Shown: positions 10,840-22,960, counted from the first letter of the stretch. The stretch: DNA of 64,000 bases from Anarhynchus alexandrinus (GCA_008711295.1 VUYV01000015.1:641561-705560); one strand, 5' to 3'. Notes: a model not told the origin generated them from the sequence alone. Numbers and translations: made by a program.

Positions 10840-11560
10840 TGTCAGCAGGTTGTCAGTGCCTCGGAGGCACCGCCATAAAACGCGGACGCAGCGGAGGGCT
10901 CGCTGGTCGGCGGGAGGGCTGGCCAGAAAGAAAACAACGCGCCGGGTGACGGCGGAGGCTCTGCGCAGGGAGGCTGTCAGCGCCCGGAGGTGGCGGAGAG
11001 CCTCCCGCTCCGCCAGCCCCGGGCCTCCGGCGAACCGCGCCGGAGGAGCGTGCGAGCCGGTGGGCAGCGATTCCACGTGGACCCGAAAAGCGCGCGGGGC
11101 GGCTTCGCTGCGGGCGCGGGGCTGTCGGTGGCCTCACACAGCACCCCCCCACCCCGGGAGGAACCCCGTTGCACCACCGTGTTGCCACCAGCCAGGCAAA
11201 ACCAGCAGCGGGGTGGGAGACGAGCCCCGGCGCTGGGACGCGCCGCCGGCCAGCGAGGGCGAAGACGCCAGGCTCGTGCGCTTCCCAAGCTCGCCGACGG
11301 AAATGAAAGCGCGCTGAGCGCGGAGGGATGCCTGTCCCGGATATTCGGCGCAAGGAAGAATGCGGAGTTCTTGGAGCGGGCACGGCCACCCGCAGCTGTG
11401 CAAACAACCCTGCCGAGAAGGTGACTTACCTTGACCCTCCCCCCCCGGGCCGAGAGCGCAGACCCCCTGCCTCCAGGAAGCCTTCTCCTTGCCCAAAGAG
11501 GGGACCAGCGAAGCCGAGGGCTGTTTCCCAGCGGGAAGCTGCCGCCTCACAGACCAGCGC
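10840..11560. promoter_or_regulatory. CpG island, likely promoter or first-exon region
   Basis: This is the strongest CpG-dense stretch of the window. CpG is abundant throughout, for example around 10870-11125 and 11220-11345. Within it, the minus strand carries TCAAG|GTAAGTCAC, a full match to the U1 donor consensus, with the last exon base at 11430 and the intron from 11429 downward. A leftward transcript whose first exon lies at about 11430-11570 is therefore possible. No open frame on either strand gives a recognised protein, so any such exon may be untranslated. An orphan island with a chance donor is the alternative. Confidence 0.5.
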
Positions 11561-13130
11561 TGTCTCGGGTTAGGACCGAGCACCGATAGCCACCGTCAGC
11601 CTGACCCAGCCCAGCAGATAGCATTTGCTGCCGGGTTTTAATTTATCCTTGCGATGGAGACTAGTTTTTCTGCCAGCAGAAGAGCCACGGCAGCGACTGC
11701 AGGCAAGAGGGTTCGGCTGCCCTGCGCGGGTCTCATCCCCCCCCGGCGCTGCAGCCCAGGAGGGATCCCAAATCCAGTGGGACAGGCAGGAGGAATGCGA
11801 GGCCCCGATCCAGGAAAGCACATGCTGATCCGTCAGCACCCGAGTACTCCTGACCCCTGTCATCTAGAGGAAACTAACTTCAGATGGTGAGAGAAGGAGG
11901 GAGGGAGAATGATCCGTGCCAGATCTGGGGGGAATTGGATGCCCAGGGGCGAGCTGGCCGGAGGTCGCACAGGGAAATGCCATGTCGGAGCCTGGACATG
12001 ACCCCATGTGTTGGTAGGTCCCAGTCCAGTCCCCAAAAGACCGTCCCTGGTGCAGGCAGGAGAGGAAGAGAAAGGATGGGCCAGCGATTCGGGGTGCCCG
12101 GGCCAAGCTGCTGGCTCCATGGCAGCTTCCCAGCCCAGCTCCAGAGGTGCGGAGCCCAGGAAGGGTAGAGGTGCTCCCAGCTCTGCCCCCCCTACCTCCA
12201 AACATAGGGAAAATACTATCTTTCTCCTATTTTGCCTCCCCAGACTACCCACCGCAGGCAACAGATGGAGTCTGTAGGCCCTATAGTAAATAAAGATGGA
12301 AGGGTTTTTAATTCCACAATTCCACATATTTTTCGGAGACGGGGGTGAGGAGGAGGGGGAATCCAGCGCGATCTCTAAATCTTTGTTTCCCCAGGCTCCC
12401 TCAGCCTGTTTCCTCCCAAGCTTTTGTGCTACTTCAACCAACTTTTATTTTTGGAAAAATAAACCAGAACAAATGGCAATAAATACAGGCAGGCTTAGAG
12501 GGGAAACTGCTGGGAGTGCTCCGGATCCTGGCGGGGATTCTCCCAACACCAGTGAAACCCTGGGGCCCATTTCTCCCCAGTGGGAGATACGGACCATGGT
12601 GGGAGATGTGGACCGTGGAGGCAGCCCCATCAGGTGACCCCTCCTGCCCCGTCTGGGGAGCAGCTCGTCCAGCCCCAGCCCCAGCCCGTGCCGGGAAGGG
12701 GCTCTCACGAGGCTCCTGGGCTCGGTGTGACTTTTCACCACATGCAGCTATTGGATCCAGATGGGGAGAGGAGATGAAGAGCCGCCGGGCCAGCGCAGAG
12801 CAGCCACAGCATCGAGGCCACGAGGTATCACGGCTTGACCCTGGGGATGGAGACTGGTCCGGTGGCAGCAGAAACCATCGGCTGCAGCGGGCTGGGCAGA
12901 TGGGGGCTTCCCTCCCCAACATCCCCGGGAGGGAAGAGAGATGCTGTACTGTGCAACAGGCTAAGCTGAATTCAGGCTTTTCGGGGTTAGGACCAGGGAT
13001 GCTGTTGTATGGCAAAGCACTAGTTTATCCAGAGCACGTCAGCCCCCACAGCCACACAAAATCCTACTGCTCTGAGGGTACTCATATCACATGAGTACAT
13101 CTTTTATATTTTCCTATGTTTCAGCTTAGA
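11561..13130. other. Unique non-coding DNA
   Basis: GC-rich flank of the CpG island passing into mixed sequence. No repeat or supported exon. A short near-duplicate of GGGAGATxxGGACCxTGG lies at about 12583-12618. Confidence 0.55.
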
Positions 13131-14330
13131 AAGCCCTCTAACTCCTGCCAACAGGAGCTAGCAACGGCTGAGGATCTCAGGCAACTAATGCCAATTGAAA
13201 AAAGAGAATAAATATTCAAGTTAATCAGAAAAATAAAAGTGAGAGAGGGAGGAGGACCCTGCAATATGCTGGCTCCTGCCTGCCACTGGGACCATCATTT
13301 TAAAGTGATCCAGCAACCAAGCCATCACACGAAACCCCAGCTGCAATCACACCGTCTTCTCTACTCAAAGCCCTTCTATGAACTTTGAGGACACCTTCCA
13401 ACAACAACATGTGCACTAAAGGGTCCGTTCAAGACAATGGAAACCAAAAAACCCCAAACCCTTTGCTCAACTGCAAACCCAGCCACAGGGACACAGTTGT
13501 CACACAAACCCAACACCAAGCAGCACGTGAGCTGATGGTCACTCCTCGTGGACCACCATAGCCTCAGCATGTTTTTACTTCACCTTGTATCCCTGACAGA
13601 GTCTCCTTGTTTGTCTTCTTGCCCTGGACCACATAAAAGAAGTTTACAGAAAAAGACAAATATATCACAGCCACAACCCTGAGTCTACCCTACCAGCCAC
13701 AGTTCAAATGATACCAAACACACGTATTTCCCGAGCAGGGCAAGACGAGTGAAAACAGCACAAAAGAGTAACCCAGACCATGCAGAAGAGAAACGGGCAG
13801 GCGAAAGGACCAACCAAAAAAGCCGTACCCTTAGGATGGGTATAAGGAGATGACGGAGATGACTCTAACAACCAATATTTTATCCCAGAGCCAGGGATTG
13901 TCTGTGACCAGGTCGTCTCTGGTTAGCCCAGCTCTGGTGCCGTATCTCCTTCATCGCACCAGTTCGGAGCTACAGCAGCCCTCAAAGTGATCCTTCACGA
14001 GCCTCCCAAATTTGTCCTGGGCTGCAAAGATCCCACAGTGCCATCCGTGGGACCACTCCATCCAGCTTTACCACTTCCAAAGAGGTGACCTGCCACCTTG
14101 GTGCTGGCAGAGTCAACCCCAATCTGTTTTCAACACCAAACAAGCACCAACCCCCCCAACCCTGGCCAAAACCAGCCCTTGTTGTAGCAGAGCAGAGGGT
14201 TAAAGTCCCAATTACAGAATTGGAAACACAGTTACCCAAGAGAAAAATAAACCAATTACAAAAAAAGCCAAAAACACAATTCCAGATTATATTTAACACT
14301 CAAATTCCTCCTTAATTGCTCCAGTGTCTC
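13131..14330. other. Compositionally distinct, CpG-poor stretch, possibly an old unclassified repeat
   Basis: This segment is A/C-rich on the plus strand, low in CpG, and carries repeated CAACCAA / ACCAAAxAACC-like words. Read on the minus strand it is T/G-rich and includes a TAAAATATT TATA-like word near 13875. The texture resembles an old inserted element, perhaps retroviral, but I cannot match it to a family or find terminal repeats. It may equally be ordinary unique DNA. Confidence 0.2.
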
Positions 14331-16339
14331 AGCCAGCTTGCAGGGGAGGAGTGAGGACTGGCAAATTAGCTCCCCCCAGGGCTGCTTCCCCCTGGGGAGC
14401 TTTCCCAATTTACATTCCCATTGTGTTCTTTAATTAGTACATTCCTACAGCTTTTCTGAGAGTCCCAACACTTCCAGGGCTGTGACAGTACTTTATAAAT
14501 AATAAATCGGAGGGAATATTCACTGTACCCTGCTTTACTCCTCCCAGTGTCCTGGTCGGTGGCTGGCAGCTTTTGCAGGGACCACACACGGTCTAGAGCA
14601 GCCCACCACCACCAGCCCCAGGGGTGGCCTTTGGTGGGACCTCAATAACCTCCTTTCTGCTTCTTCCCACCTTGCAAACCTCTTGTTTAGGGTCCTGTTT
14701 CCTGGATGGGGTTCTCCTGGGCGAAGCGTTTGGGCTTGACGGCATCCCCATGATGTGGTCCCCATACCGGTGAGAAAGGCGTGGAGGACACCTCCAGATG
14801 AGGTCCCTGCAGCCCTTTGGCTGTCCGGTGGCTGAACAGGGTGCTGCCCATAGGCATCGCTGGCTCAGCCAGGCTTTGCGACTCGGGCTCTACCCAGAGC
14901 CATCCCAACCTCAGCACCAGTGAGCACGCAGCGTGCTGCTCCTCCGCACCAGGACCCTCCAGTCTATGATTTCTGGCACCGTAGGGATGCACAAACTACT
15001 TCCTTAGGGACAAAAAAATGGGCTAAAATTTATTTAGTCTGCAGCACATCAGCCAGCCCTTGCCAGGAACAGGGGCTGGGCAGAGCCCAGGACCCCTTGC
15101 CACCCAGAGCAGTGGGAGAGCTTCCAGCACCTTCAACCTCACAAAGGTTTTACCCAGATAACCCCAAAAAACGAATGGGGAAAAAGCCCAAAGGAAAGGA
15201 AAGACAACTCAGCGCAGCTGTGCGTCAGAGGTTCCAACCCAACACTTTCCCCAAGTCTCATTAGGGATGATTTATGAAGGCTGACACCCATCGTTAACCT
15301 CTGACCATGTCCCCACTGCCTGGAGGGCATTTCGCAGCCTGCCCGGGACTGTCCAGCAGCAATATTGGAGGATGACTGTGTTTTTATCTCCCCCGTTAGC
15401 ACAATTAGGTGCTTTGAAGGAGACCCATTGGATCATCTTACCTGCAGCCACCCAGCTGCTGGCTCCCGGGACGAGCCCTGCCCGCAGCAGTGCCGATCGC
15501 TTGCACACACGTGCGGCATCGCTTGGCACAGGCGGCGGGCACTAATAACCTGCCATTTGCAACCCCATCTGGTTCTGACACGTCCATTATTCAAAGGCAT
15601 TTGGCAAAGACCTTGGGCAACACATTTGCAGAGTCTAGGTCAGTTCACAAGCTCATGAATTCCCAAACTATTCGCTGGTCATGCCCGTAGCCAAGCCATG
15701 AATAGGTTTTTGGCAGATTTGAAAGGAGCTAGTGTTTTCTGAAAACACCTGCCTTCGGAAGCTGCAAAAGCCAACGGATTTCCATTCTCGTTTAAGATGC
15801 ACATTTAGCCCTCCCAGAGGCCAGAATAAGATGAAAACTTGACTTGTCCGTAACTATAGATACTAAGAGCATCCCCCACCTTTTAGAAACCTCATGGGAG
15901 ATCAGGTCCCTGAGATAAGGGTGCGAGTCTCACCTCACCCTTCCCTGCACACCCAGGGCTGGAAACCGGGCAGAGCAGAAGCAGCTCCCGGTCGAGGACC
16001 ATCCCCAATCCTTCCACCCAGCCCCTCTCATCCTGCTTGCGATGAGGAGGGGTTGAAGGATGCAACTAGCTGCCTCCGCTTCCAGCCGAGCCCCAACCCC
16101 AGGGCGATGTCCTGGGAGCGTAGGTAGCAGCAGCCTCGGGACCGCGTCCCTCGTCCTGCAGCTTCCCCATGCAGGTAACACACCAGCTGGAGCCCCGCGG
16201 GACACCTGGAAAAAACACACTCAGCACCTTTATTTCCAGCCAACTCGTATCATGCTTTCCTCTCCCTCGACCCACTGGCGCTCGCAGCACGTTGCTATTA
16301 GGGTTTGGTATCTCGCACGTGCAAAGATGCAGCAAGTTT
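14331..16339. other. Unique non-coding DNA
   Basis: No interspersed repeat, RNA gene or supported exon was recognised. Composition alternates between AT-rich and GC-rich patches. Confidence 0.55.
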
Positions 16340-16550
16340 TTCCCTGCTGCCCCGCGGCCGAGGCTCTGCTCTCCTCCTCCCGGGACGCCTCGCTCAGTGA
16401 AAAACCCCGTTGATGTTTGCTCGGCCGGTGGGCAACCTCCTCCCTGCCGCGAACGGCAGCCCCCAGGGCTCTCTGAGACCAGGCGGCATCGCACGCCCGC
16501 TCGGAGAAGGAGCGGGAGGCGCAGGCGGGGGGAATATGAGACGGGGTTTG
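16340..16550. promoter_or_regulatory. Small CpG-rich patch
   Basis: CpG-dense sequence of about 200 bp, for example CCCGCGGCCGAGG near 16350 and further CpGs near 16450-16520. It is too short to be called a CpG island with confidence. It directly adjoins the motif-bearing segment that follows and could belong to the same regulatory unit. Confidence 0.3.
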
Positions 16551-16760
16551 CTCGGAGACAGCTCTGTGCTTTTGGCAGGACTCGAGGGCATTTGTTTTGA
16601 AGCTGTGTTTACATGCCTTTGATCAGACGTGTTTAACTTTTCTGGTGCGTGACAGCAGCAAAACAAGTTTGATACACAGATAATGAAACACATTGTGCGC
16701 CTGTACGTGTAAACGGCTGTAACAAGGCTGCGCACATCAGTAACTCATACTGGGGACGGG
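16551..16760. promoter_or_regulatory. Candidate regulatory segment with TCF/LEF site
   Basis: CCTTTGATC at 16616-16624 is an exact TCF/LEF-type site, followed within 80 bp by ACAGATAATGAAAC, which combines GATA and homeodomain words. The segment is moderately AT-rich next to a CpG patch. Enhancer function is inferred only. Confidence 0.22.
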
Positions 16761-17859
16761 GGTGGGGGGGGACGAAGACAGGGAGATGCATCACGATGAT
16801 GCCAACAACTTAAATATATTAAAAAAAATAAAAAAACAAAAAAAACAAAACACCCAAGCACTAACCCAGCAACAACAGCTCAATCTCAGCTGCTGGAGTT
16901 GGCCAAGCGGAGTCTGCCCTGAGTCCGCCGCAGAAGAAAACTCCCTCTGGCATCGCGCTGAGCTTTTCCTCAGCAGCTAAACAGGGCGGGAGCATCGCGG
17001 CTCCGGAGGGCTCAGGGCTTGCTCGCAGCGGCACCCCAGGGCACCGGTGTGGAGCAGCCCATGTGGGTTTTTCAACCTCTGAGGTTTATCGGCGACTCTC
17101 AAAAGTCAGAGCTGTCTTTTGAGAAATGCCGGCACAAGACCAGACAGCAAAAAGGAAAGGCAGCTCTCAGAGATGCTCCTAAAACAGACGCTGCCTGAAA
17201 CACTATGGCACACCTGGCACAATTACCAAGGACGTACCCGCATATGTTTAGACCAACTGGACCGCTAAACACCCTGCCGTCATTTCAAGACTCGCAAGGC
17301 AATAAAAGCTCTCTCCCTGCACTCCAGGGAAACACAGAGCACTGCCAGCATCCTTTCAGCGCAGGAGGACGACACAGGAGCCCCGAGCACGGCTGTAAGA
17401 TGAGGAACATCTCCAGGTACCGCAATGGGAAGAGCCACCCGTCGAAATCTAATGCAGCCCCTGGCATGGGGCAAAGCCTCAGCACAGTCCGGGGGTTGCT
17501 CCTACAGAGCAGTCTGAGTGCAACAATCCTATTTTGGAGGTTAAAGGAGACGTGGAGGAGTGTGGACGCTCCACAGCCTCTGCTAGAGAGCAAACCCTGG
17601 CAGTGTTTAATTTACTAGCGCAAATGCTGGCGGAGAGACTTTATAATACAGTCCCATGCTGACCATGCTTCAGGATGAGAGATACCACCATCTCTCTGTG
17701 CTTAGTGCAGCAAATGAGCGGAGCACGTTGGCACAAGAGGTTTCCTAATGGCATGCCACCTCACTACGCAACCTGTCAAGCCGACGCGGGGCTTAAGCCG
17801 TGGATCTTAGTTGGCAATAGAGGGGGAAGTGAATACTCAGCTGTGATAAATATTTAACG
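16761..17859. other. Unique non-coding DNA with A-rich tract
   Basis: An A-rich low-complexity tract runs from about 16818 to 16850 (A runs interrupted by C and T). The rest is unique, with no supported gene. Confidence 0.55.
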
Positions 17860-18170
17860 TGCTTTTAGTCCTGAAGAAGTGTAGCACTGAGGCCATCATC
17901 CTGTAAGTGAAAACCAAGGCTGATTAATGGGGGAAGGTACTCCCATTTATGGGAGGTTAGGATCAATCCCAATTCTCAGCTATTTGTTGAATCGTTAATG
18001 CTCTTTTTCGAGAGCAGAGTTCTTTGGTGAAGGGCAGCATCCTAATAAGGCTGCTTTAACAGCACGGATGTTAAGGGGGTATAAATATAAGGCCCCTGTG
18101 AAAAATAAACAATGAGATGAAAAAGGAAGGTTTCATGTGGTCACTTCATTTGGCTAGCTTGGGAAAAAAC
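17860..18170. promoter_or_regulatory. AT-rich candidate conserved element with TATA-like box
   Basis: AT-rich sequence with TATAAATA at 18080-18087, matching the TATA-box consensus, and homeodomain-type words GATTAATGG near 17921 and CGTTAATGC near 17994. It lacks any nearby exon. It could be an enhancer or a cryptic promoter. No direct evidence of function. Confidence 0.25.
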
Positions 18171-20369
18171 AGTTTTGAGGTCTTCTCTCCTCTTTGGAGC
18201 ATGGGTTTACTTCTTCCAGAGCTTGTCCTGTCATCTCAGAGCTGAGCCCAAGTTACCCCCCAGACCCTCCTCTCTACCCGGCCAAAGACAAGCTGCTGCT
18301 TTGGGGAGGAGGGAGCGCTGCCGCCAGCCCAACAGCGCACGTTTGATCTTTCCACATCCTTCACTCCATGCTAGAAAGGTCTCCACCTTCTTCCACACCT
18401 CAGCCCTCTTCTCAGACCCCCAGTTTCACCATCTTGTGCTCTACCTCTTCCCTCTCCAAGCAAGGTGGCCCCGTGCCACTTTCCATCTCACCAGCCAAGA
18501 CAAATCCCCTGACTCTGCAGTCACACCAGTATCAACCACATGCCCTCTTGTGCTCCCAAACACCCCCCTTCGCCTCTCCTTTCTCCAGAGCACCCAGGGT
18601 GAACAGAGAGCTTGCACCTGCAAGGCATTTCCCAGTGCTGCATCAAGGAGAGCATCCCCTCTTGTCCTTTTCGGATCTTCCATCGCATCACACTCCCACA
18701 TCCCCCTGCTCCCACGCTAAGAAACTCCCTTTTGCTTTTCCCCGCCTCACTGCCCAGCAGAAATAACCCTTGCCGCCTGCAAACAAAGCCCTCCCCGCAC
18801 ATCTCTGCTCTCTGGCCATCCCTCCCTTGCCAGCAAGCAGCACAGAAACAAGACCACAGACACGAGCCTTGTAATGAAGATGAAGAGCCACATACTCCTG
18901 CCGCCCCTCTCCATCTGCCCGCGTCTTTCCGGTCGCATTACGCCTTATGTTGCTTCTTGTCTGAATCTAAACACCAGCTCCTTCCTGGCCGTGCTATTCC
19001 CGTTGCCCACACCGGGGACAAGGAGGCCAACGGAGGCATGAAAGGGAAGGGACAAGAAGTGATCCAGGGAAGGTGACAGCAAGAAGCAGTGAGGGAGGGA
19101 GTGCATTGGTGGCAGGGGACATCAAAGGTGCCAGAGCCAAGCACAGGTTCCCACACAGGAGGTGGGCTGGAGCATCCCTGCTGAGCCACTCTGGCTCCAT
19201 CAAACCATCAGCTGGAACAGAGCCCGTTGTCTCAGCTGAGAAGGGGCACTGGCTTCTCCCTGGGGTGAGGACAACCGGGATGAGAAGGCAATGCCACCCC
19301 CAGACAGGAGCCTGCAGCCTCCCTGGCCCCCAAAGCCTTTCCTCCCTCTCCATCCTGCAAAGGTTCCAACTTTCAAAATCCCTCCCCTCCACCCATCTGC
19401 TGAGATAGTCCTTAGAGGCCCCCCCAAAGGTGAGACTGACCCAAAAGCAGGCAGCATGGCTGGATAAGCTTCCTCCAGGGCTGCAAGCAACCAGGCTAGA
19501 AGAAGGGGGTGAGTGGGGGGGGCAGAGGGCTGCACCCTCTCACTGCTGTTCACACACACTGTATCTCCCTTCCTACTGCCACCCCCCAGGCTGGACCACT
19601 CCATACTGACCATGCACCAGGATCAATCAGCATCTCTCCCCCGGCAAGGCATCTCCACCATAATTGTCTTTGCTCACCCACCACTGTTAACGGGGATTAG
19701 GCGTAAAGATACCGCGCTAAGCCTTCGGTGCAGATTAACCTGCACATTGTCCTCAGTGACAACACAAGTGCCAGACATCTGTCCCTGCCCTGTGACAGGC
19801 CTCAAACATGCTTCCCTGTGCTCCCATAAGACTTTCAGAGAGATGTTATGAGACGTGCTCCTCCACCTAACCTTAGCAAGCTGTCCCAGGCCCTCCTTGA
19901 GCTCCCAGCAAGGAAGCAGAAGTATTCTGCTGTGTCCCTGCAAGCTGGCGGAGGCAGAAGCTGCTGTACAACCTGCTGGCATTAGGGGAAAGGACAGCAC
20001 CAGAGAACCAGCCGCATCCCGAGGGGGACCCATGACACCCGATGCCCCCGTGGGACCTTCCATACCCACTGCCAAGCAGCACAGGCAGATCCACCGTGCG
20101 GCAATGCCAAGTGGAGGAAGGACGCTCCCAGCCCAGAGAAGGGCACAACCAAGCCCTAGTCTGCAGCCAAACTGCCCAGGTGCTCTGGCTTCTCGCCCCA
20201 AATCCAGGAGACCCTTTGACAGAGCCACTCGCGTGGGAAGACGATGCCGGTGCAAGCGTTAGAGACAGGGCTGCTTTTGTTTACAGGCCGCTGGCAATGG
20301 CGCTGCGCACCCCGCATCCTCCCCCAGCCAGGAGCGAGCTCCAAGAAAGGAAATTACACGAGCCAGAAG
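18171..20369. other. Unique non-coding DNA, C-rich on plus strand
   Basis: A long stretch biased to C over G on the plus strand, especially 18190-18960, which yields Pro/Ser-rich open frames over 130 codons. The bias and lack of domains argue against coding. Confidence 0.55.
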
Positions 20370-20560
20370 GTTTGATGGAATGAGCCCATTGGGCGGCTTG
20401 AAGATAGCTATTAATGGAGAGCTTTCTCTAATTGCTTTTGTATAATCTGGGGCTGCTAGGCGGAACTGGGTAATAAATGAAATCCAATTACATTTTCTCT
20501 CAGTATTTATTTTATTAAGTAGAATTCATCAGCTGATGAAGGGCCCCTCGAGGTAATGGC
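20370..20560. promoter_or_regulatory. Motif-dense AT island, candidate developmental enhancer
   Basis: Clustered homeodomain cores: CTATTAATGG at about 20408, TAATTG at 20429-20434, GGTAATAAATG at about 20469, CAATTA at 20485-20490 and TTATTAAG near 20512. An inverted CCAAT box (ATTGG, 20388-20392) and a perfect 16 bp palindrome centred on an E-box (TTCATCAGCTGATGAA, 20525-20540) complete it. It stands out sharply from GC-rich flanks. This density and variety of sites is typical of conserved enhancers of developmental genes, but conservation has not been tested. Confidence 0.35.
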
Positions 20561-22259
20561 TCATGACCTAGTGGAAGGCACTTTTTTTATTATTATTTTC
20601 CCCACTCGGGGAAGCAGATAATTCAGTTCCCCAGTAAATGTAGACTGTTCCCCCTGCATCGTGGCAAGAGCGGCAGGTCCCAGGGAAGGGGGGATCCTGC
20701 AGGGTGCCCATCACCCATGCTGTCCTTCCAAGAGGGATCCCTCCTCTGACTGCTGGCGTCCTAATGAGCACAACGGGTGATTGAACCTCAGCTTCAGAGT
20801 GCCAGCCAAAATGGAGACGGATCTATACTGTGCAGCTTGCATGTTGTGGTCCAGAGGGATGCAGTGGGGATTAGTCCCACTGGGGACGCAGCAAGAACCA
20901 GTCCCAGTCCATATCTGCTCCCCTGGAAACTGCAGATTTTGGTGCCATCACGGCTTCCCTGGGATGGGTCTCTGCTGTGTGGGGCTCAGAGACTTTGGTC
21001 TCCATACAGGACTATGACTGAAGAGGCTGTGGAAACCAGCAGCTCGGATCCATCACACCCAGCCCTGTTCTCCATCATATCCATAAGGCCCAGCCTTGTA
21101 TCGCTCTCCAGCATGGCACCTCCGCCACCACTTGTTGGTTTGAGACCCAGTTGCCGGCGGTATAGACCCAGTTGCTACCCTGAACGCTGCCCAGCAAGGC
21201 CACCAAAATCGTTGGTTTTGCATGGAGGTGCCCAGCAAGCTTCATGTCACTGTTCACGCAATGGTGCCAGCAGGCAAGACATGCCAGGATGCCCAGTGCT
21301 GGCACCACTGCCAGGGACTCAGATGCCAAGCAGAGGGTTTGCTGGAAGCCGTGGCACTGCTGGAGCACATATCTCAGGTCCTAGCACACATCTCTTCCTT
21401 GGGGTGCAGGAGGCAGCAAAACCCAGCCCAGGTCAGGAGGGGTTGCTTCGGGTGCATCCATCCGAGCTCCAGCCAGCACCCCTGTGGAGGACCGGTGGCC
21501 ACCACGGCACAAGCCCCTTCCTCCTCTCCTCCTCCCTCCACATCAAAAAGCAGAAATGGGGCTGGGCTTTGCCAGGTAATCATGGGGTCTGGTGCAGCGT
21601 GAGCAGGCAGGAGACCTCACAGGGATCTTGCGATTGGCTGTGGGACTTCTCACCATCCCTCTTCTCATCCAGATATTGACTGACGTTCGCCCCTTGCTCC
21701 TAAACCCAGCGCCGACAGCCGCGGCTCGCCCAGCTTTCACTGCCATCTTGTCATACAAGCAATTTATCACCCGCCAGTGAGCGAGCGCTCGTTACAGAAG
21801 ACAGACTCCAGTGTCCATTAATTAATGGGAAATACTTAGAGAGGCATACACACATGCACAAATCTGTCTGAGCGGTTTCCTACAGCGCCTAACACGGGTG
21901 TACCCAACACTGAGCACAGGCTCCGGGAGACACCGCAGCGGTAGCCAGCAGCAGCCGGGCTCAAAACAAAGAAGAATCAACACTAGAGGGGGAAAAAAAT
22001 AGCCATGGAGGTGATAGAGTGGCGTGGGTTTATACCTGAATTAATAAGAAACTACTCAGTTTAAGGGATCAAAAAAAAAAAAAGGATGATGATTCAAGAA
22101 CAGGGAGGGGCGAGCAAGCCATGTCCCAGCTGCTGAGGCTTTGGGGTGAAGGTTACTCCACAGGACACCTCCAAAGGGCTTGCACACTCTTGTGCTGCAG
22201 AAACAGCTCACACTTTGCCTAACCTTGCACAAGCAATAAGGTGTTTTGGGCTGCTGTCC
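20561..22259. other. Unique non-coding DNA
   Basis: No repeat family or exon recognised. It contains the longest forward open frame of the window (20777-21679, 300 codons), which has no domain, no splice context and a composition of Ser/Pro/Gly/Arg, and is considered spurious. An A13-type run lies near 22071-22083. Confidence 0.55.
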
Positions 22260-22530
22260 TCCCCCCCAAGCCTTCCCAGGGTCCGGCGAGGCAGGATAAG
22301 CCCCGTCGCCCCAGCGCGGGAGCAAAGCCGGGGGTCTGGCAGAGCTGCCCCTCCGCAGCCTCACACGTCCCAGCCCCCGGCTCAGCCGCGCCGAACGAAC
22401 GCCCGCCAGCGCCCGGGCCCTCGCACCGCTGGGTGAACTAAAAATAAGCGAAGGACGGGTTTCGCAGCGAGCCAGCGCCAGGTTTAAGAAGTGCCACGTT
22501 TCGCCGCTTCGCTGCAGAAGCCAGGCACAG
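22260..22530. promoter_or_regulatory. CpG-rich patch
   Basis: CpG-dense sequence, for example GCCGCGCCGAACGAACG near 22385, extends for roughly 250 bp. It immediately precedes an AT-rich, motif-bearing segment. It may be a small CpG island. No exon is identifiable. Confidence 0.35.
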
Positions 22531-22559
22531 CAGGCGAGGAAAGAGGGGTTTCAGAGGGA

Positions 22560-22960
22560 TCTTCTGAAACTCGGATGGCTTTTTGATTTGGGAAGAAAAC
22601 CTAAAACTGGTTTGAAAGGAGATCTAAACATCGTGTCAAAACCCAGCGCTTGATCTTTTTCACAAGCGGTCTTTCACTTTCTTCCGCTGAGGCTATTTGC
22701 CAAGCACAACACAGAAACACAAGCTATTCCCGTTGATCCAAAACTACTTTTCACCAAATAAGCCATTCATCTGAAATCTCTTTGCCCAGCTCTGCTGTAG
22801 GAGAAGCTATCTGATCGCGGCAGCCCAGGATTTATGCTCAAATGAGCATTTGTGACTAACAGACAGACTAGATTCATAGTGAAATGTATCATCAATAAAT
22901 CAGTCAATCACTTTGCATGCCCCCTGCACAAGGCTGAAGTCTCGAGTAACTACTCAGCAC
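22560..22960. promoter_or_regulatory. AT-rich candidate enhancer with PBX- and POU-like sites
   Basis: The segment contains GTCAATCA (22903-22910), the reverse complement of the PBX/PREP core TGATTGAC, preceded by ATCAATAAAT. A near-octamer CTTTGCAT lies at 22911-22918. A perfect inverted repeat ATGCTCA-AA-TGAGCAT lies at 22834-22849. The CpG patch just upstream adds to the regulatory appearance. Function is inferred from motif clustering only. Confidence 0.3.

Noticed and set aside
20777..21679. 300-codon forward open frame
   Set aside because: No recognisable domain, Ser/Pro/Arg-rich composition, overlapping frames on both strands and no splice context. It is consistent with GC-rich non-coding DNA.
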